A DNA stretch of 64,000 nt from Nibricoccus aquaticus (lineage in GTDB: Bacteria; Verrucomicrobiota; Verrucomicrobiia; Opitutales; Opitutaceae): contig NZ_CP023344.1 in the NCBI RefSeq assembly GCF_002310495.1, forward strand, positions 2,232,001 through 2,296,000, given 5' to 3'. How positions within the stretch are numbered: position 1 is the stretch's first letter; each line of letters opens with the position of its first letter. A program made the position numbers and the translations under genes. This document shows positions 14,524-23,678 of this stretch, one piece after another. A model generated the notes under the pieces. The model did not search any database, was not told the origin of the DNA, and was given only the letters and a program-made list of their open reading frames with translations.

Positions 14524-16275
14524 ATGCCGACCCCTCAAGAGACTTTCGACCGCGCTGTCCGTCTCCACCGCTCTGGCAAGCCCGCCGAGGCCATCCCGCT
14601 TTACCGCGAGGTTCTCCACGCGCTGCCCGCTGTGGCCGAGGTGCATCACCAATTCGGCAACGCGCTGAAAAGCCTGCTGCGCTTCACCGAGGCGCTCGTA
14701 CCGCTCGGTGAAGCCGTCCGCCTCTCGCCGGCCGACGCCGCCATCCGGCTCAACCTCGGCGTCACCTTTCTCGAACTCCGCCAGTACGCCGACGCCGAAG
14801 CGCAGTTCCGGCGCGCCTTGGAACTCGAACCCGCGCGCCCCGAGGCGCACAACATCCTGGGCAACGCGCTCTTCTCACGTGGACGGCTGGCGGAGGCTGG
14901 AAACTGTTTCCTTGAGGCGCTGCGTCTGCGCCCCGATTACGCGCCCGCGCACGATAACCTCGGCCGCCTCGCTCGCGCGCAAGGTCGTATCGCAGATGCC
15001 GTGACGAGCTATCGCGCCGCGCTCGCGCTCCAGCCGCGCCCCGGCACCCACAGCAATCTCCTGATGGCGCTCAATTACCTGCACGGCATCACGCCACAGG
15101 AGATTTTCGCCGAGCATCAGCGCTGGGCCGCGCGCTACGCGGAGCCACTGACCACCGCCACGATGGCGCCGGAGCGTGATCGATCCGGCGGCCGCCGTCT
15201 TCGCGTGGGCTATCTCTCGCCAGATTTCTCGAATCACGCTGTCGCTTACTTTTTCGAGCCTGTGCTCAAGGCTCATGATCGCGCCACGTTCGAGGTGTTT
15301 TGCTACGCCAACGTGCTCGCCCCCGATGCGGTCACGGCGCGTCTGCGCGCGACGGCCGAACACTGGTGCGATCTCGCGCCGCTCTCCGACGATCAGGCGT
15401 TGGAGCTCATTCGTCGCGACCGGCTCGACGTGCTGGTGGATCTCGCGGGTCACACGGCGCGCAACCGCTTGCTCGTCTTCGCCCGCCGCGCCGCGCCGGT
15501 GCAGATCACGTGGATCGGTTATCCGAACACGACCGGACTCTCGGCGATGGATTTCCGGCTCACCGATGCCGTCAGCGATCCCGTTGGGGCAACCGAAACG
15601 CTGCACACGGAAAAACTCGTGCGGCTGCCCGGGCCGTTCTCTGTCTATCAACCGCCCGCCGAAGCGCCCGCAGTCGGGCCATTGCCAGCGCTCGTGGCGA
15701 AAGCGGGGATCGTCTTTGGCTGCTTCAACAACTTCGCCAAAGTCACGCCCGAGACCATCGCGCTCTGGTGCCGTCTGCTCACGGCAGTGCCGGGTTCACG
15801 GCTTTTCCTGAAGTCGCGCGGTCTCGACGATCCCGATACTGCCAGCCGCATTCGCGACGCCTTTATGCAGGCGGGAGTGATGCCAGAGCGCATCGAACTC
15901 GATGGACGCGAACTCTCGGTGCCCGCGCACCTCGCGCTCTACCACCGCGTCGATGTGGCGCTCGACACGTTTCCGTACAACGGAACGACCACGACGTGCG
16001 AAGCTCTCTGGATGGGCGTGCCGGTCATCACGCTCGCAGGTGAGACGCATGTCGCCCGGGTCGGCTCGAGCCTGCTCACGCATCTAGGCTCGGCTGACTG
16101 GATCGCGAAGACGCCCGGCGAGTATTGCGCGAAGGCGCGAGCGCTCGTCGCCGATCTAACTCGGCTCTCGGTGATTCGTGCCGGGCTGCGTGAGCGGATG
16201 AGTGCGAGCCCGCTTTGCGATGCGGTTGGATTTACGCGGGGACTTGAGGCGAAGTATCGCGCGCTGGTTTCGTAG
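14524..16275 (+). CDS. TPR plus O-GlcNAc transferase-like (GT41/SPINDLY type) glycosyltransferase
   Basis: A 583-residue protein. The frame opens earlier (13648), but ATG 14524 starts directly before the first TPR, so I use it. Residues ~5-190 hold about five TPR repeats (AEAIPLYREVLHALP, YADAEAQFRRALELEP, LAEAGNCFLEALRLRP). The C-terminal catalytic half matches the OGT family: RVGYLSPDFSNHAVAYF, VLVDLAGHTARNRL, QITWIGYPNTTGL, FGCFNNFAKVTPETI and VALDTFPYNGTTTTCEALWM. Family members transfer GlcNAc or another sugar to Ser/Thr of intracellular proteins. Being next to three Ser/Thr-rich flagellins, flagellin is the obvious candidate acceptor. All key motifs look intact. Confidence 0.94.
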   Translation: MPTPQETFDRAVRLHRSGKPAEAIPLYREVLHALPAVAEVHHQFGNALKSLLRFTEALVPLGEAVRLSPADAAIRLNLGVTFLELRQYADAEAQFRRALELEPARPEAHNILGNALFSRGRLAEAGNCFLEALRLRPDYAPAHDNLGRLARAQGRIADAVTSYRAALALQPRPGTHSNLLMALNYLHGITPQEIFAEHQRWAARYAEPLTTATMAPERDRSGGRRLRVGYLSPDFSNHAVAYFFEPVLKAHDRATFEVFCYANVLAPDAVTARLRATAEHWCDLAPLSDDQALELIRRDRLDVLVDLAGHTARNRLLVFARRAAPVQITWIGYPNTTGLSAMDFRLTDAVSDPVGATETLHTEKLVRLPGPFSVYQPPAEAPAVGPLPALVAKAGIVFGCFNNFAKVTPETIALWCRLLTAVPGSRLFLKSRGLDDPDTASRIRDAFMQAGVMPERIELDGRELSVPAHLALYHRVDVALDTFPYNGTTTTCEALWMGVPVITLAGETHVARVGSSLLTHLGSADWIAKTPGEYCAKARALVADLTRLSVIRAGLRERMSASPLCDAVGFTRGLEAKYRALVS

Positions 16276-16284
16276 CCGCGCCAC

Positions 16285-17388
16285 TTAAGGCGCGGGGGAT
16301 AAACATCCGGCGATCGCTTCCGCCACGACCGTCCCGACCGTTTCGTGTCGGTTGAAGTGTTCGTAGATTTTCCGGCGCTCGTCGCGCGACATCGCCAGTG
16401 CGCGCTCACACGCAGTGCCCAGCGACTCGAGATCGCCCTGCTCGTAGCGCAGGATCAATCCCGCTCGATGTAGCGCTTCGAGCCGGTCGCCCGCTTTTGA
16501 ATTTTCCGAGACTGGCACCATGCCGAGGGAGCCGGACCAGAAGGGCCGGTCGGTGTGCGTGGCGCTCATCGTCGGCACGGCGAATTTCCGGCCCTCCGGG
16601 CAGAGACTGACTTTGTAGCGGTTCACTTGATGCCGGTCGGCGACCGAGACAGAGTGGTCGTGGCTGTCCACGACGCGGCCGGGGAATTTTTTTTCGAGAA
16701 ACTGGATTTGCCGGAGCCGGTTGTCGGTCAGGCCGAGCTTGGAACCGAGGAAGAAAATTTTCTCCTCGGGCTGCTCCACGAATGGCGCGGCGAAGGGCAC
16801 CAGGTTGGCGACCCAGCTGCGATGGATCGTGCGACAGCTCGCGGGCAGGAGCGCACGCCCGCGTTCATCGAGCGGCGATTCGTCGTGGATGAGCACGTCG
16901 AGATGCGGCGCGAGTTCGCCGAAGCACGGCATCACGCGGCTCACTTCGTCGAAGCCGTAAAGCAGCACGCGCCAGCCGTTGCGTTTGAGAAACGCGAGCA
17001 GCTTGCCGAGTGCGCCGGCGAGTTTTTGCGGATTCTGCCCGTCGAAGATGAGCCAGCGCTCTTCGCCGGTGGCGGATGCGGGCGGGAGCTTGAGCAAGTC
17101 GAGCAAGCCGGGAGCACCGCTCACATACGCGGGCAGGAACTCCAGCGACGGATGTGTCATCGCGGCGAAGGCCCGGGTGTTTTCGCCGTGCCAGTCGCAA
17201 TCGAGACGAGCCATGCGTAGGAGCGCGGGATCGGCGGCATTGGTCACGCGTTTACTGAGATCGAGCGCGGGAAGCCGTGCGAGAAAAGCGGGGGCATCTT
17301 CGAGTCCATCCGCCCAATGGCAGAAGTGGGCGGTGCGGATGCGGCGGGGCGCGGACATGCGAGCGAGCAAACCCTGCGGACTCTTCAT
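16285..17388 (-). CDS. Uncharacterised glycosyltransferase-like protein (exostosin-like C-terminus)
   Basis: A 367-residue protein starting at ATG 17388; an upstream start would add 28 residues that overlap the region needed by the divergent gene. The N-terminal half has alternating strands and helices (RRIRTAHFCHWADGL, NGWRVLLYGFDEV). The C-terminal half resembles nucleotide-sugar binding domains of exostosin-like and GT1-type enzymes: YKVSLCPEGRKFAVPTMSATHTDRPFWSGSLGMVPV, then a helix pair ending HFNRHETVGTVVAEAI. There is no signal peptide. It is tail-to-tail (9 bp) with the GT41-type gene and head-to-head with the LhgO-type gene. I infer a role in the same glycan locus; the exact donor and acceptor cannot be read. 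Confidence 0.65.
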   Translation of the reverse strand: MKSPQGLLARMSAPRRIRTAHFCHWADGLEDAPAFLARLPALDLSKRVTNAADPALLRMARLDCDWHGENTRAFAAMTHPSLEFLPAYVSGAPGLLDLLKLPPASATGEERWLIFDGQNPQKLAGALGKLLAFLKRNGWRVLLYGFDEVSRVMPCFGELAPHLDVLIHDESPLDERGRALLPASCRTIHRSWVANLVPFAAPFVEQPEEKIFFLGSKLGLTDNRLRQIQFLEKKFPGRVVDSHDHSVSVADRHQVNRYKVSLCPEGRKFAVPTMSATHTDRPFWSGSLGMVPVSENSKAGDRLEALHRAGLILRYEQGDLESLGTACERALAMSRDERRKIYEHFNRHETVGTVVAEAIAGCLSPAP

Positions 17389-17477
17389 GGCAATCTCGCG
17401 AGAGATTCTCCGCGGCTGTTGGGAAATGATTTCCCTCCCATGTGCCGCGCCGCTCAACTCGCGGCATAGCAAACCCC

Positions 17478-18692
17478 ATGAACTATATCCTCGTCGGTGG
17501 CGGTCTGGTCGGGATGGGCACGGCGCTCGCGCTGAAGCGGCTCCAGCCCGATGCGCGCATCCAGATTTTGGAGAAGGAGCCGCGCGTCGGCCAGCACCAG
17601 AGCACGCACAACAGCGGCGTGCTTCACGCGGGGCTCTACTACAAGCCGGGCTCGCTCAAGGCGCGGCTCGCGGTGGATGGCATCCGGCGGATGGTGGCGT
17701 TTTGCGAGGAGCATGGCGTGAAGCACGAAATCTGCGGGAAGCTCGTCGTCGCCACGACGCCGGAGGAAGTCGCGCGGCTGCACACGCTCATCGAGCGCGG
17801 CACGCAAAACGGGTTGCGCGGACTGCGCTGGCTGGAGCGCGAAGCGTTTCGCGAGATCGAGCCGCACGCGGCCGGGCTCGCCGCCGTGCAGGTGCCGGAG
17901 GAAGGCATTGTCGATTATCACGGCGTGTGCGCGGCGATGGAGAAAACGTTGCGCGCGCAAGGCGTGCTGATCGCTACCGGCGCGCGCGTGAAAAAATCCG
18001 TGCGCGGCGGAACGAGCGGTGCTGGTCAGTCCTGGCGCGTGGAGACGACGGCGGGCGATTTCACCGGAGATTTTTTAATTAACTGCGCCGGCCTGCACTG
18101 CGACCGCGTGGCGGAGAGCGCGGGAGAAAAACGCGAGGCGCGCATCGTGCCGTTTCGCGGGGAATACTATAAGTTGAAGCCGTCGGCGCAGTCGCTCGTG
18201 CGTCATCTGATCTATCCGGTGCCCGATCCGGCGTTCCCGTTTCTGGGGGTGCATTTCACGCGGATGATCGAAGGCGGAGTCGAGGCCGGGCCGAACGCCG
18301 TGCTGGCCTATGCGCGCGAGGGCTACACGAAATGGCAGATCCGGCCGGGCGATCTTTTCGACGCGCTCAGCTACGGCGGGCTCTGGGCTTTCATGAAGAA
18401 GCACCGCGCGATGGCCTGGGAGGAAGTGCGCCGCTCGTTCAGCAAGAAACTGTTTTGCCAGTCGCTCCAGACGCTCGTGCCGGAGCTGACCGAGGCCGAT
18501 CTGGAGCCGGGTGGGGCGGGTGTGCGCGCGCAGGCGATGCTGCCGGACGGCACGTTGATTCAGGATTTTCATTTGGTGGAGCGGGCGGGCGCGTTGCACG
18601 TGCTCAATGCGCCGAGCCCGGCCGCTACGGCGTCGCTCGCCATCGGCGAATACGTGGCGGCTCGGGTGGTTGGCGGGGCTGCGAGCGTCTAG
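17478..18692 (+). CDS. lhgO: FAD-dependent L-2-hydroxyglutarate oxidase-like protein (LhgO)
   Basis: A 404-residue oxidoreductase of the DAO fold. The N-terminus YILVGGGLVGMGTALAL is the FAD-binding Rossmann motif, followed by EKEPRVGQHQSTHNSGVLHAGLYY, which is the hallmark of the LhgO (YgaF) family; TGAR at ~180 and DFLINCAGLHCDRVAE fit the FAD domain. Known members oxidise L-2-hydroxyglutarate to 2-oxoglutarate and pass electrons to the quinone pool. The length is typical (400-420). It lies in the middle of sugar genes, so this could be a neighbour without functional link, or it may act on another 2-hydroxyacid. ATG 17478 starts the FAD motif exactly. Confidence 0.9.
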   Translation: MNYILVGGGLVGMGTALALKRLQPDARIQILEKEPRVGQHQSTHNSGVLHAGLYYKPGSLKARLAVDGIRRMVAFCEEHGVKHEICGKLVVATTPEEVARLHTLIERGTQNGLRGLRWLEREAFREIEPHAAGLAAVQVPEEGIVDYHGVCAAMEKTLRAQGVLIATGARVKKSVRGGTSGAGQSWRVETTAGDFTGDFLINCAGLHCDRVAESAGEKREARIVPFRGEYYKLKPSAQSLVRHLIYPVPDPAFPFLGVHFTRMIEGGVEAGPNAVLAYAREGYTKWQIRPGDLFDALSYGGLWAFMKKHRAMAWEEVRRSFSKKLFCQSLQTLVPELTEADLEPGGAGVRAQAMLPDGTLIQDFHLVERAGALHVLNAPSPAATASLAIGEYVAARVVGGAASV

Positions 18693-18790
18693 TGGTTTTC
18701 CCCTAAAGACTCCCGGTCCATGAGCCGATGCTCACCGTAACCGCAGTGTTGCCGCGCGGCTGTCCGCTCGGCGCGCCTGTGGCCAGTATC

Positions 18791-21118
18791 ATGACCATCG
18801 CACCCGCCCCAATCACCACTGCTCTCCCCTTGCCTGCGTCGTTAGTCGACGAGGCGAAACGCGTCTTTGCTCTTTATACCGAAAACCCGGGCGACGCCGT
18901 CGTGTGGCAGCAAGTGCAGGCTTTCCGGCGCACGGCTGCGGCGGCCATCTCGAATCTGCCGGTCGCGGTGAAGACGGGTGATCAAGTCGAGGCGGCCGAT
19001 CAGTTGCTCAATCTCTTTTATCAGGCGGGCGTGGCGGAGCAGGTTCCGGAGGCTGAAGACCTCGAACTCGCCCGCAACTATGCCGGCAAAAACTGGCCCG
19101 GCCTCCTGGCGGCGATGTTGCTCGTGCCGTCATGGGAATGGCCGCAGGCACCGCGCTACGACGATGTGCCGTCATGGATGTGGCCCGCGTTTACCGTTTA
19201 TGTTTTTCATACGCCGCAGGCGTTCAGCGCCGTGGGGCAGGCGGAGAAATATGCGGCGCATCATTTGAAGCGGCTCGAAGAACTGGCGCGCTGGGGCGCG
19301 GCCAATCGCGGATCGGCGGCGGTCAAGGCGTCGCTCGACGTTTACACGCGCCGCAACAACTGCATCCCGCTCTATTTCTCGACGGGGTCGTTGAAACGCC
19401 ACTACGAGCTGCGCGCGAAGATCTTCGCACTCGCGTTCAACGTGCCGCGACAGGACGACCTTTATCCGGTGCCGCGCGAGGGACGGAAACTGCGCGTGGG
19501 CATTCTCAGCCGGCATTTCGGCCAGCAGACGGAGACGTACTGCACGCTGCCGATGTTCGAGCAGATGGACCCTGAGCGCTTCGAAATCGTTTTATTCGCG
19601 AATCATCTCACGGAGAGCGTGGTGGAGAATCACTGCCGCCAGCGCGCGGCGGAGTTCCATGTGCTGCCTGCGGAGCTGGAGGGACAGCTGACGGTCATCC
19701 GGGGCGCAGCGCTCGATGTGCTCGTGCTCGGCACGAACGTCACCGCAGTGCCGAACGAAGTCATGCGCCTGGCCTTGTTCCGTCTGGCTCCGCTCCAAGT
19801 GGTGAACAACTCCTCGTGTACCACCAGCGGGATGCCAGAGAGCGATCTGTATATCTCGGGCGCGCTCACGGAGGCGGCCGGAGCGGAAGCTAATTTCACG
19901 GAAAGGCTCGGGCTCATCCCGGGACCGACGCACGCCTTTCAGTACGAGGCCGATCGTGTGGAACCGACGACGGCGTTCACGCGCGAGTCGCTCGGCCTGC
20001 CGGCAGACGCAGTCGTGTTCGTGTCGGCGGCAAACTATTTCAAGATCACGCCGGAGATGCAGCATGCCTGGGCAAAGCTGCTCGCGGCGACTCCCGGCTC
20101 CCGGTTGCTGGTGCATCCGTTTAATCCGAACTGGTCCTCAAGCTATCCCATCAAACGCTTCTGCGCCGAGTTCGACCGCGTGCTGGCCGGGCACGGTGTT
20201 TCGACGGATCGCTTGTTGATTTCTACCGAGAAGTTCGCGTCGCGAAACGACGTGAAAGAGCTCCTGCGCGTGGGCGACATTTACCTGGATTCGTTTCCCT
20301 TCGGCGGCGTGAACTCGCTAGTCGATCCGCTCGAGCTGGGCATTCCGACGATTGCCTGGGAGGGCACGACTTTCCGCGCGCGCATGGGCGGCTCTTTGCT
20401 CCGCACTATCGGCCTCGATGAATTGGTCGCAGACGATGAGTCATCGTATTTGCGTCTCGGTGCAGAACTGGCGGTCCAGCGGGAGCGTCGCTCGGCGCTC
20501 TCAGAGCGCATCCGTGCAGCGATGGAGCGCTCGCCCCTGTTTCTTGATACGCTCGCTTATGGAGATGCGATTGGCGGATTGCTGGAGACTGCCTTCGACG
20601 AATTGCTTGCCGTGGGGCGTCCCGCTTTTCGAAAAGAGAAAGCACCGCTGAAGGCGGTTGTGAGCGATGTGAAGGCGGAGTTAGCGGAAGGTGAAAACCT
20701 GTTGTCGCTCGGCATGTGCGGGCAGGCGATGGCGCACGCGCAACGCGTGCTTGCGGTCGATTCGGCTCAGCCCGAAGCGCGGCATTTGCTGGGGCGCGCG
20801 CTGCTGGGCCTCGGCCGGCCTGCGCGGGCGGTTTCTTATTTGTTGGAAGCGATTCAGCGGACCGAAAACAACACCGCTCTCTGGTGCGATCTGGCGCACG
20901 CGCTGCGTCAGAATGGGCAGATCAAGGAAGCACTGGAGGCTGTGCAGGCGTGTCTGGGCATGGATGGCCGGCACCTCGAAGCGATTCTCCTCTTGGGCGA
21001 TCTCGCCGAGTCGGTGGGACAGCTAGGTGAAATCGGCGAAGCGGTGCAGATCGCGCGCGAAGTCGCGCCCAACGATCCGCGCGTGCAGGCGCTGGTCGCG
21101 AAGACTCTGGTGGCCTGA
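18791..21118 (+). CDS. Second O-GlcNAc transferase-like protein with TPRs at the C-terminus
   Basis: A 775-residue protein from ATG 18791; ATG 18728 is also possible. Residues ~1-220 are a helical N-terminal domain without clear TPRs. The OGT-like catalytic region follows (~225-620): LRVGILSRHFGQQTETYCTLP, VVNNSSCTTSGMPESDLYISG, VFVSAANYFKITPEM, IYLDSFPFGGVNSLVDPLELGIPTI. The usual GHT motif is replaced by GTN and the TTTCEALW motif by VNSLVDPLELG, so the donor or acceptor pocket differs from the canonical enzyme at 14524. Three TPR-like repeats come after the catalytic domain (~635-770), the reverse of the usual order. Probable role: protein or flagellin glycosylation; it could be specific for another sugar. 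Confidence 0.85.
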   Translation: MTIAPAPITTALPLPASLVDEAKRVFALYTENPGDAVVWQQVQAFRRTAAAAISNLPVAVKTGDQVEAADQLLNLFYQAGVAEQVPEAEDLELARNYAGKNWPGLLAAMLLVPSWEWPQAPRYDDVPSWMWPAFTVYVFHTPQAFSAVGQAEKYAAHHLKRLEELARWGAANRGSAAVKASLDVYTRRNNCIPLYFSTGSLKRHYELRAKIFALAFNVPRQDDLYPVPREGRKLRVGILSRHFGQQTETYCTLPMFEQMDPERFEIVLFANHLTESVVENHCRQRAAEFHVLPAELEGQLTVIRGAALDVLVLGTNVTAVPNEVMRLALFRLAPLQVVNNSSCTTSGMPESDLYISGALTEAAGAEANFTERLGLIPGPTHAFQYEADRVEPTTAFTRESLGLPADAVVFVSAANYFKITPEMQHAWAKLLAATPGSRLLVHPFNPNWSSSYPIKRFCAEFDRVLAGHGVSTDRLLISTEKFASRNDVKELLRVGDIYLDSFPFGGVNSLVDPLELGIPTIAWEGTTFRARMGGSLLRTIGLDELVADDESSYLRLGAELAVQRERRSALSERIRAAMERSPLFLDTLAYGDAIGGLLETAFDELLAVGRPAFRKEKAPLKAVVSDVKAELAEGENLLSLGMCGQAMAHAQRVLAVDSAQPEARHLLGRALLGLGRPARAVSYLLEAIQRTENNTALWCDLAHALRQNGQIKEALEAVQACLGMDGRHLEAILLLGDLAESVGQLGEIGEAVQIAREVAPNDPRVQALVAKTLVA

Positions 21119-21208
21119 GTTGCTGGCGGGTTCTCTATCAAGCGCGGTGATTACGCGGCGCTTGCTGGGCGTTCGTCAGGATTCTCCGTTGTCGGAGAGG
21201 CCGCGCGC

Positions 21209-22447
21209 TTAGCCGGCGATGACCGGGGCGGGCAGAGTGGCTGCGGCGGCGAGCAGGCGTTCCCAGAAAGCGCGCGCGCAGTTTTCTTCACGGAAGCGAG
21301 GTGCGCCGGCTTCGGCTTGAGCGCGGAGTGCGGGGAGAGTTTTCAACGCTTGAGAAACGGCGGCCGCCATCGACTGGGGCGTCCACTTGTCCGCGGAGAC
21401 AACGCCGAGTTGATACTCTTTGCCCTGGCGGGCGGGTACGGTGCCTTCGCAGGCGACGACGACTTTGCCCAGGGAAGCGGCTTCGGTGAAGACGCCCGAT
21501 GAGCCGGCGCCGTAGAAAGTCGGTGTGTAGGGCAGCAGCACGATGTCGGCGCGCGCCATGAGCGCGAGGTAGTCGGCGGAGGAGAGCGAGCCCTCGACCA
21601 GTTCGACGATGCCGCGATTCATGCGATCGAGGCGTTGCAAGGTGGGCGTTAATCCGGTGCTGGCGGCGGCGGCGCGGTTTTGAACCTGAACGACGAACAG
21701 CGGGCGCGGGTTGAGCGAGACGCAGCGTTCGACGATGTCGGGCAGAAAATGAAAACCACGCAGCGGGCTCGTGTGGCCTTGGTAAACGATGACGGGGCGC
21801 CCGGCGGGTTCTTTCGCTGCGGGGGCGGCGAGCAGCGCGGAGACGTCCATCGGGTTGGGCAGCTCGGTGACGGGAGCGCCGGTCATCTGGCGGTACGCGT
21901 TGGCGAGTTCGGTGGTGTCGGCGCAGATGAGCGTGCGCGGGTGCGACGCGATGAGCTGACGAACGGCGAAGCGGTAGTAGAGGGTGATCATGTCCTTGTT
22001 CTGCCGCTGCTGGATGTAATCCATCGCGTGGTTCAGATACCGGAACATGAGGGCGACGGCCGGGCGGTTGGCGGCGGGGAGTTGCGCGAGCCAGCGGGAG
22101 ACGGCGTGGACCTGATTTTGGAGAATGTTGGGGAAGTAAACGAAGTCGTCGGATGAGAAGCGCGCGGGGGCGATCGCGGCGAGCTCGGCGAAGAAGGCGT
22201 CGTTAATCGCGTGGAAGTTTTCCATCGGCCACGTGGTGGCGTCGGTCGCGGCTTCCTGGAAAATATCGAGGGTGAACGCGGGCGTGATCGGCACGCCGGC
22301 GCAATCGGTGACCTGGGATTTTTTTTTCCCGTAGAGCGAGGCGGAGATGCCGCGACGTTGCAGCTCGGTGAGGAGCTGCGCGTCATGATTATGGTAATGC
22401 CCGCCGAGCCCGGAGAGCTGCGGATCCATGAGGTGGACGTGACGCAT
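21209..22447 (-). CDS. Family 1-type (GT-B) glycosyltransferase
   Basis: A 412-residue protein. The N-terminus has the typical opening of GT-B enzymes acting on membrane or surface glycans (MDPQLSGLGGHYHNHDAQLL, with the Gly-rich turn). The second half has VIVYQGHTSPLRGFHFLPDIV (donor domain start), DIVLLPYTPTFYGAGSSGVFTEAASLGKVVVA (the E-x7-E-like region) and a C-terminal returning helix. There is no membrane segment, so it is cytoplasmic or membrane-peripheral. It is followed on the same strand only by itself and preceded 21 bp upstream by the GHMP kinase gene, so the two form a minus-strand operon. Donor and acceptor are unknown. Confidence 0.88.
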   Translation of the reverse strand: MRHVHLMDPQLSGLGGHYHNHDAQLLTELQRRGISASLYGKKKSQVTDCAGVPITPAFTLDIFQEAATDATTWPMENFHAINDAFFAELAAIAPARFSSDDFVYFPNILQNQVHAVSRWLAQLPAANRPAVALMFRYLNHAMDYIQQRQNKDMITLYYRFAVRQLIASHPRTLICADTTELANAYRQMTGAPVTELPNPMDVSALLAAPAAKEPAGRPVIVYQGHTSPLRGFHFLPDIVERCVSLNPRPLFVVQVQNRAAAASTGLTPTLQRLDRMNRGIVELVEGSLSSADYLALMARADIVLLPYTPTFYGAGSSGVFTEAASLGKVVVACEGTVPARQGKEYQLGVVSADKWTPQSMAAAVSQALKTLPALRAQAEAGAPRFREENCARAFWERLLAAAATLPAPVIAG

Positions 22448-22468
22448 GAGAGGCGGCGGTGAGCCGGA

Positions 22469-23452
22469 TTAACGCTGAGAGAAGATCACTTGCGAGCCGG
22501 GCGCGTTGACGCGCACGCGGACGACCGGCTGGTTGCCGCAGGCCTGGCGGATGGCTTCGTGGAAGCGAGGCTCGGCGATGAAAAGGAGGAAACCTCCCTG
22601 GCCCGCGCCGAGAACTTTCCCGCCGGTGGCACCTGCGCGGAGACCGGCCTCGTACCATTCGTCGATTTGCGGGAGCGAGACGGAGCCCGCCTGCTTTTTG
22701 AGTTCCCAGCCTTCGTGAAGGAGCTCGCCGAAGCGGGCGATGGGCTTGTCAGAGGAGAGGTATTCGACGCCGAGCTCGGCGAGTTCGGACATGCGGCAGA
22801 GGCATTTTTCTTTGAGCGCCTGGTTGCCGTTTTTTTTGCCCAGCACCGAAAAGCTGTCGCGCTGAATCTGGGTGTACACGAGCAGCATGTGATCCTCGAG
22901 TTGCTGCACGCGCTCGAGCGGAAGGGGAATCTGGGTGACGTCGTAGGAGCCGGCGCGGTTGAAGCGCACGAGGCTGAAACCGCCCGAAGCGGCGATGACC
23001 TGATCCTGCCAGCCACCGGCTTCGCCGAGGATGTTGCGCTCGATGTCGATGGCTTCATTCGCGAGATCGCGAGCGGTGCGGAAGCGACCGTGGAAGGCGT
23101 GGAGCGCCTGGAGCATGGCGACGACGAAGCTCGAAGATGATCCGAGGCCGGTGCGCGCGGGCATGTCGGCCATGATGTGCATCTCAACGCCGCCCTCGAT
23201 GCCGAGCTTTTTGTAGGCGGCGCGGATGGCGGGATGCTCTATCTCGTCGGGCGTATTCACCGATTCGTTGCGGCGGTAGGCGAGACGGATCTTGTGATCG
23301 AAATATTCCTGCAAGAAGGGCTGGACGGTGACGTAGGCGAAGCGGTTGACGGCTGTGGCGAGGACGGCGCCGCCGTGCTGGCGAAAATGGTCGGGGAAGT
23401 CGCTGCCACCTCCAAGAAAGCTCACGCGGACAGGGGCTCGTGCGATGATCAT
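22469..23452 (-). CDS. GHMP-family sugar kinase (heptose-7-phosphate kinase-like)
   Basis: A 327-residue kinase; the start at ATG 23452 (MIIARAPVRVSFLGGGSD) is chosen because family members begin with this block, and 38 extra upstream residues look unstructured. Motif 1: APVRVSFLGGGSDFPDHF; motif 2, the phosphate loop: ARTGLGSSSSFVVAML; motif 3: ATGGKVLGAGQGGFLLF. The FLGGGSD form is typical of D-glycero-D-manno-heptose 7-phosphate kinases (HddA) and of related fucose/heptose kinases. With the nucleotidyltransferase at 24642, it would give a GDP-activated heptose or similar sugar. It is divergent from the epimerase gene; the 226-bp gap 23453-23678 must hold promoters in both directions, but I recognise none. 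Confidence 0.9.
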   Translation of the reverse strand: MIIARAPVRVSFLGGGSDFPDHFRQHGGAVLATAVNRFAYVTVQPFLQEYFDHKIRLAYRRNESVNTPDEIEHPAIRAAYKKLGIEGGVEMHIMADMPARTGLGSSSSFVVAMLQALHAFHGRFRTARDLANEAIDIERNILGEAGGWQDQVIAASGGFSLVRFNRAGSYDVTQIPLPLERVQQLEDHMLLVYTQIQRDSFSVLGKKNGNQALKEKCLCRMSELAELGVEYLSSDKPIARFGELLHEGWELKKQAGSVSLPQIDEWYEAGLRAGATGGKVLGAGQGGFLLFIAEPRFHEAIRQACGNQPVVRVRVNAPGSQVIFSQR

Positions 23453-23678
23453 GGCGTCAGTGGCGGTGGAGGGCTGAAGGGACGGGGTTTTGTGGTCGGC
23501 GGCTGAAAGGAGGTGGAGTGGTGATGCTGGGGTCTCCTCCCCACGTGGAAGCAAAGCAGGCTGCATATGGTCCGGGAGATCGGCACATGCCTAGATAGCC
23601 TTGAGAGAAAACTTTAGTTGCGGTCTGTTCGTGCCGTTAGGCTGGGCTCACAGGGTAAACACCCCACGACACACGCTT

